NCBI RefSeq assembly: GCF_023278565.1
Contig: NC_064682.1
Span: forward strand, 1,426,001 to 1,490,000
Direction of reading: 5' to 3'
DNA: 64,000 nucleotides
From: Colletotrichum lupini
Taxonomy: Eukaryota > Ascomycota > Sordariomycetes > Glomerellales > Glomerellaceae
In this document: piece by piece, positions 1-11,474 of the stretch
Position numbering within the stretch: the stretch's first letter is position 1
Layout: every line of letters starts with the position of its first letter
Notes under the pieces: generated by a model
Told to the model about the DNA's origin: nothing
The model's database searches: none
What the model saw: only the letters and a program-made list of their open reading frames with translations
Made by a program: the position numbers and the translations under genes

Positions 1-1
1 T

Positions 2-937
2 GACAACTTCGGCCTGAAACCTGAGATCCACGCCAGAGATGAGCCTCGTATCCAAGCAAGAAGCGAAGCTAAGGCTGCATGGACTGACCCAGACTACCAC
101 GCTGGAGGTGTTACCGCCGCAGACGACTGGAAGTACAGAGACAACCTAGCCAAGCTCGACGCCAACAACTGCGGCGTAGACTGCCATCGCTCCCTCGACT
201 CATACCGCTCCAAGGTGTCCAGAGAACACAGGCCATACTACGACCGAAGCACGAATTACCACAGCAACAACTACGACCACCATGACTACAATTATGGAGT
301 CCAAAGATCTTCCCGCGCTTCGAGGGGCGAACACAACACACCCGCGGATGACTGGAAGTACAGGGACAACCTCGTCAAGCAGGACAACCACGATTGCGGC
401 TCGGGCTGCAAACATTCGCTAGCCTCGTACCGCTCCGTGGCCTCCAAGGATTCAAGGATTGCTCGGGAGAAGGACTATCATAACTACAACCACCAGGATG
501 ACAAGTACAACAACTGACATCCCAAGGACTATCATGTGAACGGCAACGGTTATAACCATAACAACGGGCATTATGACGATAGGACCATCAGGACCAACAC
601 CTACTATCCCAAGGACCATCATTCTACCAACTATAATGATATCCATCATAATGATTACCATGGCAACAATTACCATACCAATGGCAACGGCTATGACCAC
701 CATAACAATGGCCACGATTATGGGGTTCAGAGGTCCTCTAGGGCGTCGAGAGGAGAGCACAACACCAGGCAGGATGAGATAAACCACAAAAACAATCATT
801 ACAAGTTGGATCATAACGACTGCGGCGTCAACTGCCACAAGTCCCTTGCCTCGTATCACTCGGTTGCATCTGCAGACTCGAAGCGCTCCAGGCAGTCGAG
901 GCAGTCAAGACAATCTCACGGAAACCACGGCCACTAA
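2..937 (+). CDS. 3' part of a His/Asn/Tyr-rich tandem-repeat protein with CGxxC motifs; in-frame TGA
   Basis: One reading frame is open from the left edge to the TAA at 935-937, except for a single TGA at 515-517. The encoded part is very rich in Asn, His, Tyr, Asp and Ser. It contains three diverged copies of a block of the type DDWKYRDNL-K-D-(N/D)CGxxC-(H/K)-SLxSYRSxxS, starting near 122, 347 and 770. Copies 2 and 3 are each preceded by an identical GVQRSSRASRGEHNT stretch. The TGA could be a nonsense mutation, a read-through site, or lie inside a possible 78-nt in-phase intron (505-582, GTACAA...GATAG). The intron is doubtful because the skipped stretch resembles the neighbouring repeat spacers. 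No family is recognised and the N-terminus lies outside the window. Certain: the frame, the repeats and the stop. Inferred: that it is, or was, one gene. Confidence 0.55.
122..875 (+). repeat. Three diverged protein-level repeat units, each with one CGxxC pair
   Basis: Units start near 122, 347 and 770. Each carries one CGVDC, CGSGC or CGVNC motif followed by SLxSY. The spacers between them are low-complexity, rich in NGNGY, HNN and DYH. Confidence 0.7.
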
Positions 938-1361
938 GAATCGAGGGGATGCTCTCGTTTTAATAGTTGAAGAAGCCGATTATCAACATGATTCGAGCCT
1001 GCAGGAATATTTGGAGCCTCCCAAGCACGAGAGATATCGCGATGCGAGATGTGTTTAGCAGGCGAGATAATGACGTGGTTGAGTTAGTGTATATCGAGCT
1101 CAGATAATGGCAAGTCAGTTAGCAGTACATTAATGGAAATGAATCTTGACAGACAAGAGCCAACGAATCATCGAGAGACGATAGGAAAGTGATCACAGTG
1201 TTGTTCGTCAATCATGATAGCTTGATTATGATGTCGACGGGGAACACCAGGAAACCCTTCACTATCAAATTTGGTTTTGCAATATTTACTGCGACGGTAT
1301 ACATATGTTGTCCAAGGAACTTTTTGAGTGATGGGAGGTGTTCATTAACCGGGGCAGCAGG
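938..1361. other. Intergenic, nothing recognised
   Basis: This is a 3'-to-3' gap between the repeat-protein gene (+) and the gene fragment on the - strand. Only short unsupported reading frames are seen. Confidence 0.5.
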
Positions 1362-1597
1362 TCAGACTGGGTATTCATCGCGGATGTAAAAGCGAACGAT
1401 GCTTGGCAGGCTGAATAAAGACAGGCTTTCTTTTCAGTATTCCTATCATGAGTTCAACTTACCACTCGTGCTTGCGCAGCGGAAAGACATAGAAAAAGGG
1501 CACTCTAGGGTTGGGCAAGAAAAGACTGTCCACGAACTCAGGCTTCATGATCACGATAGCATTGAGAACTCGGGAAGTTCCTGTGACTCGTTCATCT
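1362..1597 (-). pseudogene. Probable 3'-terminal exons of an unidentified gene
   Basis: On the minus strand an open stretch (1597 to 1463) encodes residues such as GTSRVLNAIVIMKPEF and LPNPRVPFFYVFPLRKHE. It is preceded by a possible acceptor (CTTAACAAG) and followed by a strong donor, GTAAGT. A 52-nt intron (1411-1462) ending TTCAG joins it in phase to a last exon (1410-1362) ending FYIRDEYPV and TGA. The upstream part would fall in the AT-rich block at 1.6-2.1 kb and is not readable. The predicted product matches no family I recognise. Splice signals and uniform amino-acid composition support real coding sequence, but this is probably the tail of a gene destroyed by the transposon cluster. 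Confidence 0.4.
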
Positions 1598-1599
1598 TG

Positions 1600-2090
1600 T
1601 TAAGACTAAAGTGGATTATATGTTGTAAACTACTTCCTTCGTACATGTACCGGGGTGGAATGTGCTATCCTGATTATTAGCTAATATATTCCTTCTAAGT
1701 AACTTTGTAATATTAACATAGGTGTGCTTTAGTAGCGAACTTTACTTTCTAGATATAATCCGTTCTAGGGCATAACTATAGCTAATTTGCTACACTTAGC
1801 ACTAGCACTAACTTATACGTTAGATAATCGATTATTAACTAGGTTTATAGGAGTATTAACAGTAGAAAAGGAGACTTAGAAAGTGGTCTGGGCTACTACG
1901 AACGGCCCTTTCACCTATCTAATTACTACTAACGGAGGAATCATAGGCTACGCCTACTAACTTCCCCCTTCTATATATATCTGTAATTTAATACTATATT
2001 ATAAAGTTTCTTACTAGCCAAAAGGCTTTCCCTATTGACGTGTAAAACGAGAAGGTTCTCTCTAAGAGAGTTGCGCTATATAGCTATCTT
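1600..2090. other. AT-rich block left of copia copy 1, probable RIP-affected relic
   Basis: The sequence is AT-rich and TA-rich with few CA/TG steps, but less extreme than the neighbouring element. It could be an older transposon relic or RIP-degraded host sequence. No reading frame or terminal repeat could be assigned, and it does not look like the missing half of the receptor gene on the other side of copy 1. Confidence 0.4.
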
Positions 2091-2295
2091 TATTAGTATC
2101 CCTATTATAGGGTAGTTAGTTCAAACTATAGTTAATAAAGAGATTAATTAAACTATATAAATATTTACGTAGTAGGTATAAAAAGGAGGTTCTAACTATA
2201 AGTTAGGCTAGCTATAATAATCGTAAATAGGGCCCTTAATTAGCCCCTATATAGTCGGCTATATACCGCGGTCGAATTAAATTTTTAATTCGATA
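2091..2295 (-). repeat. LTR (left) of copia copy 1
   Basis: 205 bp, with plus-strand ends TATTAGTATC...TTCGATA. It matches all other LTRs in the window and contains the shared TATAAAAAGGAGG stretch. Confidence 0.9.
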
Positions 2296-5200
2296 CTAAC
2301 TTTCTCTTTTTTTTATTAATTTAACTATTATAATTAGAGGTATAATTTAACCTCGGGCCCGTTTATTAAGTCGTCTCTTTTTCCCTCTTTTCTTTACTCT
2401 TTTTATATAACTTATCCCTTTATTTATATAATAACTTTTCTATTACTTACGAATTACTCTAATCCCTTATTTAATATTACTTTTATAAAAGCGTTTACGA
2501 GGTTATTTTTATTATTAATTTAATAAATCTTAAGTATTTCGCGCCTTTTATATAATTACTTAAGGGCTATAATATTAATTATAAACCTCTTTTTTTTTTT
2601 ATTCTTAATTTAATAAAGTATTTATATAATAAGTAAGAATTAGTATAAATAACTATTAGAATGGGTAGAAAGCTAATTCGATTAGTAATTTTCTTTAGTA
2701 TTATTAAAATTACGTAAGAGAGATTAACGCTATTAATTATACTATAAACCTCTAATATTAATATACTTCTTATTACCTATTTATTTTTAGTTAATGAGTA
2801 GTAGATTATATTACTATATATAGTGAATTTACTCTTATTTATACTCTCGTTAGCTAGGATAATAATATACCCTAATTATAAAGTAAGGTCGTTATTATTC
2901 ATAAATAACTTATTAATAAAAATATAGAGCTTACTAGTTATAAAGTTAATTAGGTAATAAACGAGACCTCGATTGAGATTCGTTTATTACTATTTAAACT
3001 ATTTATTAAGTACTTTAACGTCTCGTTTAGTTAGATTTATAGCTTATACTACCCTAATATAGTTAAAAATTACTTTAAGCTAATAAATACTTATAATATA
3101 TACCCCTCGCGCAAGCTTAGTTTTATATTACTTTTTAATATTAGTTATATTTAGATCGACGAGGTTAATCTTTTTACCCTACTTTTTTTATTAAAAAACG
3201 ATAGTTTCTTTTTTAATTATAAGAATCTTATTATTAAATACTAGGGGGGTATTTATTATAAGGACTTTTTTTAATTTTATTATAAAGCCCGCTTTTTAGA
3301 GCTCCTTATTTTCCTTTTTTATAAAGTTAATATTAAATAGGCCTAATATATCGTCGGTTTATATTCTAACGATCTTAAATTAGTTACTTTTGTACTTTAT
3401 AATTAGTAAGTACGGGTTATATATAAAAGTAACTATTAATAGTTAATTAATATAAAAATCGTAGTAGGTAGCTTATTAATAAGTACCTAATTCTACGAGC
3501 CTATATAGTAACTTAAGTACTTTAATAATCGTACCTTTTAGGTACTTATTAGCTATTTCTTTTAGTAAATAGGCTAGGATTTTCTTTATAAGCCCTATAG
3601 CCGATTAGGTATAGGCCTAGGTAATATTATAGTTCTAAATTTCGTATCCCTTTTTTTATAGCGATACTATTAGTACTATTATTAATTATTAGCTATAGCG
3701 CTATATAATAGGTAATTATATAAATAGCGTCGCTTTTTTAATATTACTATACTTCTAAATTACGTATCTAGACTTCTCGTACGGCTAGGGTGTTCCTTTT
3801 TTTTTAATCTTATAAACTATTTATAATTTAAATATACGGAGGTTTATATATTTTTTTAAGTCGTATAAAATAAATCAATAGACTTCTTAATTACGAAGAA
3901 TATCTATTTTAATAAGATCTAATCCCTTATATAGCTTTTTAGTAATTATAATTATACCCTTTTTATATAGTTTAACCGCTAGCTCGAAATTAGCTTTTTT
4001 TTTTATTATATAAAAGGTATTAATTACCTCGTCGTTAGTAATAAATTGCTACGTTAGGGCTTGTTGTCGTAGTCTTTTATAACGTCTTATTAGTGGTATT
4101 AGTACCCTTTTAGTAATTTCTTTTTCCTTATCGTTTATTAGTATTACTACGACGATTTTATTAAAGATAATTTCCTATACCTTTACTACGGGTTATATAG
4201 TTTCCCTTAGCTTTTCTTTTTTTTATAAGTTAGGAATTACCTTATTAGGATCTATATAGTACGGTCTAACTACTATAATTAATATTTTAAATAGCTAGTT
4301 GCGATTTCTTATAACTATATAAGAGCGCTTATTAACGGAAATTAACTTATATAGCCTAGCTTATTATTAAGTAATTTTATATTATATTTATATATCCGAA
4401 TTTAGTAGTATATTTAAATTATTCTCTATATTGGGCCTATTATGCGCAATAATTACCTCGTTAACTTGCTTTTTTATACTTACTTTACGTAGTACCTATA
4501 TTACTTTTTTAATTACTTAGGCTTATTAGCTTATGCTTAGCGACGGTAGCAAGGCTAAGGTCGTTCTTAAATATGCTCTAAATACTAATAGCGTTAGTAT
4601 AAGTCCGTTAGGCCCTATAGTATTATTATAGTATTTAAGTACTATCTAGAGGTATTCGTTATTAATAGAATCCGGATTTTCCTTTTTAATAATTTTAAAC
4701 GCCCTTTTTAACTACTAATATACCCTCTCTACCTTTCTAATACTATAGTATACTTTAACGGGTACGACTTTTAGCTATATATTATAAGCCGTTATATTAT
4801 CTTTAAATTTTACTAACTTAAAGCTAGTATTAACGTCGGTTCTAATACCGTCTAGCGGTCCCTAGTATATATTAATCTAGCTTTTTCGTAGGGCTACTTA
4901 TACTATCTTTATTTATAAATCCCAGAGGAATTACCCTATTTAGAAGGATATAGCTATGTTAATTATATATAGTACTAGCCGACTATTTAAATAGAAAATA
5001 TTAATAACGATTTCTTAGTTAAAGTTAAGCTTATTACGTAATTTAAACTTAAATTTACGTAGGCTCTGCGTATTTATTTAGTATTAATAATATACTTTTA
5101 TTAACTACTCTAGCGCCCCTATTTTAATATTATTATTACTTAATTACTTTAAGAAGTTATATAGCCTCGTAACTAACGGGTACCCGAATCTCTAGTATAG

Positions 5201-8200
5201 TCTTCTAAGCTTACTTTTCGTTAAGTAATTAATTAACTTCGTATTATTAATAAGCTTTATAAACGTATTACCCTATTATTATTTAACTATTTTAAAATAC
5301 TTATTACTAAAGATTCTGTTCTTCGTATTATTAAATATAATACCTAGTCGATTTATATTTTTTAAATATAAGAGAAATAGGGTATTAATAAGTAAAATAT
5401 GAAAAGTTATTATTCCGAAGTACGTTTTTATTTTTATTATACCTAAGGTAACGACTTCTTTACCTAGGCCGAAACTAATCTTTATAATATTTATTATTAA
5501 CGTATTAAGTATTATTAGCGCGATTTTTTATAGTACTTAGAATTACCCTTTTTTTTTAATTAACTATTATAATACCCTAGTATCTAGGATAATTTTATAA
5601 AAATCGTTTAGGCCGTACTTTTTACTCGCGTAGAATACTTATATAAGCTTAGTATTTAAAAGATTTAAGTAGTATAAAAAGGACCCCTCTAGCTACCCCT
5701 AGATATACTTAGTATTATATTCCTTTTTTTTAAATATCGAGAGAAATAGCGTCTTTTTTTTAATTATTAAAAGAATAGGCTTTAGCCCTATTAAATTTGC
5801 CTTTTTAATTACTTCCGTATCCGTTATCTAAGGGACCTTCTCTTATTATCCGTAAATAAAAGCCTACTTATTAAGAGCTTTTACTACCCTTTATTTGTTT
5901 AGCTTTATATATTTTTTAAAAGCTAACGAGGTAAAAAAAGAGTAGTTAATATTATCGATTTTATTATAATCTAATTTATTAATATAGGGGGTGAGATCTT
6001 TTTTATTTTTTAAATTCTGTATAGGGGGTATATATTTTAGGCCACTACTTTAGCTACCGTTATTAGGTTTTATACCCCCGGATTTACTCTTATATATAAT
6101 AAAGAATTAGTTAAACTAACGAGGGCTAGTTTTACTATCTATTACCCTCAATATTTTATACTATTTATATAATTTAGTACGCTCTTCTTTAGAATAGTTA
6201 CTTAATTAATATTTATCTTTTTTATAAATATAATATTACCTCTTCTATTACCCTACTTATAAGTTAAATCTCTACTTATTTAACGAATCTAGGCCTCTTT
6301 ATTAGTAATTACCGTATTTAGCCTCTTTTCCTTTTTTATTATATATTTAATTAACTTAATATTATTAGTAAGGGCTATTATATATTTAGAAATAGGTTTA
6401 GTATAGTATTCTCGCTTTAATATTAAAACTAGATTTTAGCCTCGAGCAGAGTGTCTCGTAGTTTTTAAGTACTTAATATAAGGTTATTTTTATTTTTAAT
6501 ATACGCTAAACTATAATATAGAAATATCTAACTTTCCGCTTATTTATCCTTTTATTTAGCTAGGTTTTTATTAGTTTATTAATTCGATTAATAAGCTCTT
6601 TAAGGATTTCTATTTATAATTTACCCTCTATTATCTTAGCTATAAATATAAAAGAAATCGCTCGTAATTTAAATAAGAGCTCTAAGTTCTTATTATAAGT
6701 CTCGAAGCGGCTTCGGATTACGTTAATTATATTAAGAAAGTCGTTTTAATCGAGATTACGTACTGCTTCGTAATAATAATTAAAAGCTTTATTTACGAGT
6801 ATAATATTAATTACTAAATAGTATTAATGTTCCCTAATTCCGACTTTTTTATAATAATTATAAAATATCGTTAGGCTTTTTTATAAAACCTTATACTTCC
6901 CCTTAAAATACAATTTCTCTTTTAAAAAGATCTTTGTAAGGTTTATAAATTGCCTCGTATTTATTATCAGATTTTTAGTATTTATATACGATCCCTATGT
7001 TACTACGTATTATTAGTAATTTTAGGTCGTTTGCCTCTTTTTTTATTAGCTAATCGGTATTAAATTTTGTGTTAGTAGCGGTAACGAGTTATAAATTAAA
7101 ATAAGCAGAATTATCGATTATTATACTTCTAGTATTATATTTTACCCCGGTATATCTTTTTATAATAATAGATTTTTATTAGTAATTATAGGGAGGAAAT
7201 CTAGGTCGTTTACCCTTTTTCTAAATTTATTAAAGTAATTATACGCTTTATTAACCTAGGCCTAGTTTTATAATACGAATTCCTTCTCTATAATTATTAT
7301 TATTAGTATTTCGTATAGCTCTTACAATTATAATTGCGTTAATAATACCCCTTATTTATAAAAGAATTTATTAACTACTTTTACAATTCTTAAGCTTGCG
7401 CTTGCGAACTATTTATTTAGCTAGTAGCTAGAGTTATTTATAATTTTATAAAATAGGGGTTACCCCTATAGCCCCTTTTTTTTATAAACCTTAGTTAAAT
7501 AGATTAATACTATATTAATTTACTTATCGTTAGGCTAATCCGCGATTTTATATATTTACGTTTCTTAATAGTCCGGGTTAATATTTATTTATTTATAAAG
7601 GATTAGGATTCTATTTAAAATCGGGTTTTGTCCTCTTTTTCTTTACCCTAACTTACTAAGGGTCGTGCTCTAGCTTATACTTATATTAGTAATTATTAGC
7701 ATATTTAATTTTAATAAGGATATATTTAATCCGCGCACTAGTTATAATAAATCCGTGCTTTTATTATTCAACGAATTTATTAAAGTTTAAGAAATTCCTA
7801 TTTCTTCTTACTATCTCGTTATTACTCTCGTTTTTATTATTTTTAGTAATTATTATTACCTTTTTAGATCGCTAGTTATTATACTTATTAAGATCTTTTC
7901 GTTTATTTAATATAAAAGGGTAGGTTATAATAGTTCTTTTTTATAATAATAATAATAAATATTTATATTATTATAAAAAGATATAGTAATTAGTCTCGGG
8001 ATCTTTATTAATTACTAATTTTTATTATTTATATATTTTTAGCTTCTTAAGCCTCGTACTCTTTATAATCTCTAAATAGCTTCTTTTCCTAACTTATTTC
8101 TTTTAGGGTAGTATTTTATAAAAATAGTTAAAAATAGATATTAAGTAGCTCGTAAAAGAGCTATATAAGTTATTAAGAACTATATAGGCCGTTAAGTATA

Positions 8201-9306
8201 GTTAATAAAATTAAGCCCTCCTTTTTATAAAATCGTAAATTTTAAGGACTTATTAAAAATACTTACTTATTACTCGTACGCGGTAGGGTTAAATACCTTA
8301 GAGATCTTATTTTTTATAGCCTCTTAGTACCCTATTTTATATTTTTCAAGTAGTCTTTTTTATAACTTAATTACGGTTAGGTAATTATTATTTATTAATA
8401 ATCCCTTTTATTACTTAGTTAATTTTTTAAAATTAGTAATTTTATATTAAGAGCTAGTATGAAAAGAAGCCCTTTAGTAGCCCTTTAGAAAATTCTTTTT
8501 TTTTTCCTTTAAATCCTTATCTTTTTAGTTTTTTTTTAAACTAATAATAACTTTAATAAGAGGTCGTAAGACTATTTTAAAGTAGCCGCTTTTTTTTTAA
8601 GTTAATTTTTAAAATCCGTAATATTCTTAACTCGATATTATTAGGACCTCTAAATCCCCTTTTTTTTTATTAAACTATCCCTTATATTTTATTTTTAAGT
8701 AATACTTAGGGGGTAGTTAAGGGAGCTATAAAGAGGTTATTTAGATCGTAAGTTTAAAGTTATACTTATAAGATCCTCGTAATAATAAACTTTTTTATAT
8801 ATTATAAATCTTTTAACTTAATAACTTTTATAAAGTTATTTTTATTATTAAATAAAAATATTTTTATTTAGAGATTTCTTTTTTTAATTATGCGGTACTT
8901 TTTTATATTATATTATTAAGCTCGTTTATTATACTAATTAATTAAGTAAGTAGTTATTATATAAGTATTTCTTTTTACTAATTTAATTAGTTAATTTCTA
9001 ATTACGGGCTAGTTATAGAAAAGTCGTTTAGTAGAAAAGTTACTTAGGGCGACGGTAAAAAGCTAGTTACTTAAGTAGTTCTATTAATTAACGTAGTTTA
9101 ATATAATAAACGTCGACCTTTCGTAAGTAATAAAGGGCTATAATTACTTAATTCCGTATAGTACTTAAGAATTACCTCTTTTTTTATCTATTTCTATAAG
9201 GTTAATTAGTACGAATCTCTTATTTTATATAATATTAAGAGGTCGTCTTTTTTATATAGCGAGATACCTTACTAATTTATAATAATAGAATTTAATTACT
9301 AATTAG

Positions 9307-9511
9307 TATTAGTATTTTTATTATAAAGTAGTTAGTTCGAACTGTAGTTAACGAAGAGATTAATTAAACTATATAAATATCTACGTAGTAGGTATAAAAA
9401 GGAGGTTCTAACCGTAGGTTAGGCTAGTTATAATAATTATAAATAGGGCCCTTAATTAGCCCCTGTGCAGTTAGCTATATGCCGCGGTCGAATTGGACTT
9501 CTAATCCGATA
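9307..9511 (-). repeat. LTR (right) of copia copy 1
   Basis: 205 bp, aligned end to end with 2091-2295. Most differences are C/T or G/A transitions, as expected from RIP. It ends ...CTAATCCGATA at 9511. Confidence 0.9.
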
Positions 9512-10106
9512 GACCTGTATTCTTGAACGCGCTTGGAACGTTGGACTGGCACGCATACAAAAGCGATACATATTGCTGTATCTTCTGCGCCCCAGGGCGC
9601 AAGACGCATAAACCTGGCCGACAGTCTGATTGCCATGAAAACCACCGGTAGGATGAATAAAAAGATTGTCGTGTATCGCGCCGTACTCGTCCGATCAGTC
9701 AGGGGAAACCCGCAGGACGACCACGTCAAGTTTGTAACAGCTAGATCATTGCATCAGCATCAACAATCCAACACATGATCGAGCGTCAACTAGCAAATTC
9801 GACATGCTTACCCAATGCTTCCTTTATCGTGCACGCATCTTTTACGCAGTCGCCAACAAGCCTGTTGAAAGTCGGATCGACACAAAGACATGTTTGATTC
9901 GAGATAGTGCAAGGTGATTGGGGAAGAGCCGAAAGAGCGCAGGATATCTCGAGAGAGTGTTAGTATGGTCACACCAAGCCCGCGAGAAACTCGTGGAAAA
10001 GTCGTAGGATACTGCTTACAGCGCACTGAGGAGCGTCAGCAATGGAGGCGGCTGAGGCCAGCCCTGTTAGCCCAGTCAAGAGCAAAGGGAGGAAAGAAGC
10101 CTTCAT
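9512..10106 (-). pseudogene. CFEM-containing PTH11-like receptor, 5' half only, truncated by copia copy 1
   Basis: Spliced minus-strand gene: exon 1 10106-10020, intron 10019-9948 (72 nt; GTAAGC, CTAAC branch), exon 2 9947-9812, intron 9811-9741 (71 nt), exon 3 9740 to about 9559. Then comes a possible donor, GTATGC, before the LTR begins at 9511. Residues 1-20 are a signal peptide (start MKASFLPLLLTG). Residues 24-84 form a CFEM domain with eight cysteines at 28, 32, 42, 49, 51, 63, 68 and 84. The typical NLTWSSCGFPLTDR linker and a first membrane helix (about 92-115) follow, and then the sequence stops. Fungal PTH11-type receptors have CFEM plus seven helices, so about six helices are missing. 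The position often held by the heme-ligand Asp is Asn46. The 3' half is not found on the far side of copy 1, so the locus was rearranged as well as interrupted. Confidence 0.8.
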
Positions 10107-11474
10107 GGTGCAGCTCAGGGGTTTCCTTCTTGGTTCGCACCAGAGAACGCAGTGGTCTTTGATCGGGCACTCTGAAACCTCTATTGTCGGTATCCCACAT
10201 TGCATGCGTGGCAGCGTGGGATTCTCGGTATTATACGAATCTACATAATCGACGGAAACAATGCTAGTGTCTACCATCTTTTCGATGATGCACACTGAAT
10301 CCAGACCCAGAAGCCGGTCAACAAAAAACCACATCAGCGGCAAAGACGATCCCCCAAGATCGGCTCAAGTGGGAAAGGGCGGGCAAAGGGCTTGTGGGCG
10401 CTTCAGCTTTGGCGAGTAGGGGATGGCTGTCAACGCCAATGGGCGCGTTCTTGGCCTGGCGTGCATTGTTGTTGAAAGAAAACAGATCGTTTTCGTGTAT
10501 GGCTATGGCTGCGTCGAGGACGATAATTGCGCCACAGGCGCAGCGTGGCTGGGAGGCCATGGCTGGCAATCTCGTCAGCTCTTGGGGCAACAAAAACCGC
10601 TTTTTGCATATCAGTTCGATGGGCATTAATCCGTTCCCTGTGGCTATCGAGAGAGACAATGCTAACCTATTAAGGCTGGTCTTTGAAAGCACAATTCACT
10701 GGCTTTTATTACCGTGCAATGCCGTAAATGCTCCGTAGTCGCGGATAGCGAGACTAGATCGCCGGATTTGGATCTAGATTCGCCGAATCGCACATCGTAT
10801 CTAATGCGATAGATTCGATCGCACGTGGGGTACATCCATGCCCAAATAGCGGGTTGAAACAAACTCGGAGCTACCCTCCGATATGTGTTTGTTTGTTTCA
10901 ACAGCCGGCCTGTTGTGCTCGCCGTGTTACCTCAGGCAAGATAAGATTTCTTCTCAGACTCAGCCACGTGTAGCGCGCGTCTGAGGTTTTGGAAGACGTC
11001 TTAATTGATTCATTCAACAGATCATCCGCCCAGCGACGGCCTCAAGAATCTGAGTGTGTGCCCACCTTACTTTACGTCAAATCCTCTACACAACCATCCG
11101 AAGGTTCAAGCATTAACCGTCAGAGGCTGAGACGAGACAAGGACACTCCCTGGATCTAATCAAGATTATCAATCAATCTGCATATATCCGTGCCCCAGAT
11201 CAAACGTTCAATAGCTTATCCGTGAAATGAAATCAACAGGGATAAATTTTGAAGGTTCAAGTGTTGATTGGATCTAAGCCATAGTACGTGATGAACTATA
11301 ACCACGATATTGACTAGAAAGGATACACTATCACAGTGAAGGAGAAATCTGATTTGAATGGCAAACCTCGAAAGGGTAGGATTGTATTCATGTCATTATT
11401 GGGTATATTGCATTCATTAGATACCCTTTTCAACTATTGGAAACCTCTCAGGCTTTTTTCATACACATTTTGTT
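10107..11474. other. Intergenic: 5' side of the receptor and 3' side of the sugar porter
   Basis: No convincing gene was found. Overlapping open frames on both strands at 10.3-10.7 kb have no recognisable domains and are mutually shadowing. One perfect inverted repeat is listed separately. Confidence 0.5.
10853..10902. repeat. Hairpin-forming inverted repeat
   Basis: Perfect 12-bp arms GTTGAAACAAAC (10853-10864) and GTTTGTTTCAAC (10891-10902). A second inner pair is CGGAG (10866-10870) with CTCCG (10876-10880). The role is unknown. Confidence 0.6.

Larger units (their letters stand above)
2091..9511 (-). mobile_element. Ty1/copia LTR retrotransposon, copy 1, RIP-destroyed
   Basis: This is a 7,421-bp element with two 205-bp LTRs (2091-2295 and 9307-9511). 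It is collinear with the copies at 33181-40601 and, in inverse orientation, 22685-30108. Minus is the coding strand: a pyrimidine run just inside the left LTR is the polypurine tract of the minus strand, and a degraded RNase H-like stretch reads on that strand near 3.1 kb. Interior CA and TG steps are almost gone and stop codons are everywhere, so no protein can be made. The 5-bp flanks (ATCTT left, GACCT right) do not match, so no clear target-site duplication remains. The right end cuts off the CFEM receptor gene at 9512. Confidence 0.9.

Noticed and set aside
505..582. Intron removing the TGA in the repeat-protein gene
   Set aside because: Ends and phase fit (GT...AG, 78 nt), but the skipped stretch looks like the coding repeat spacers and the only good CTGAC is too close to the donor. 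Kept as an alternative, not as the call.
2086..9516. Target-site duplication for copia copy 1 (ATCTT/GACCT)
   Set aside because: Three of five positions differ and one difference is not a transition, so RIP alone cannot explain it.
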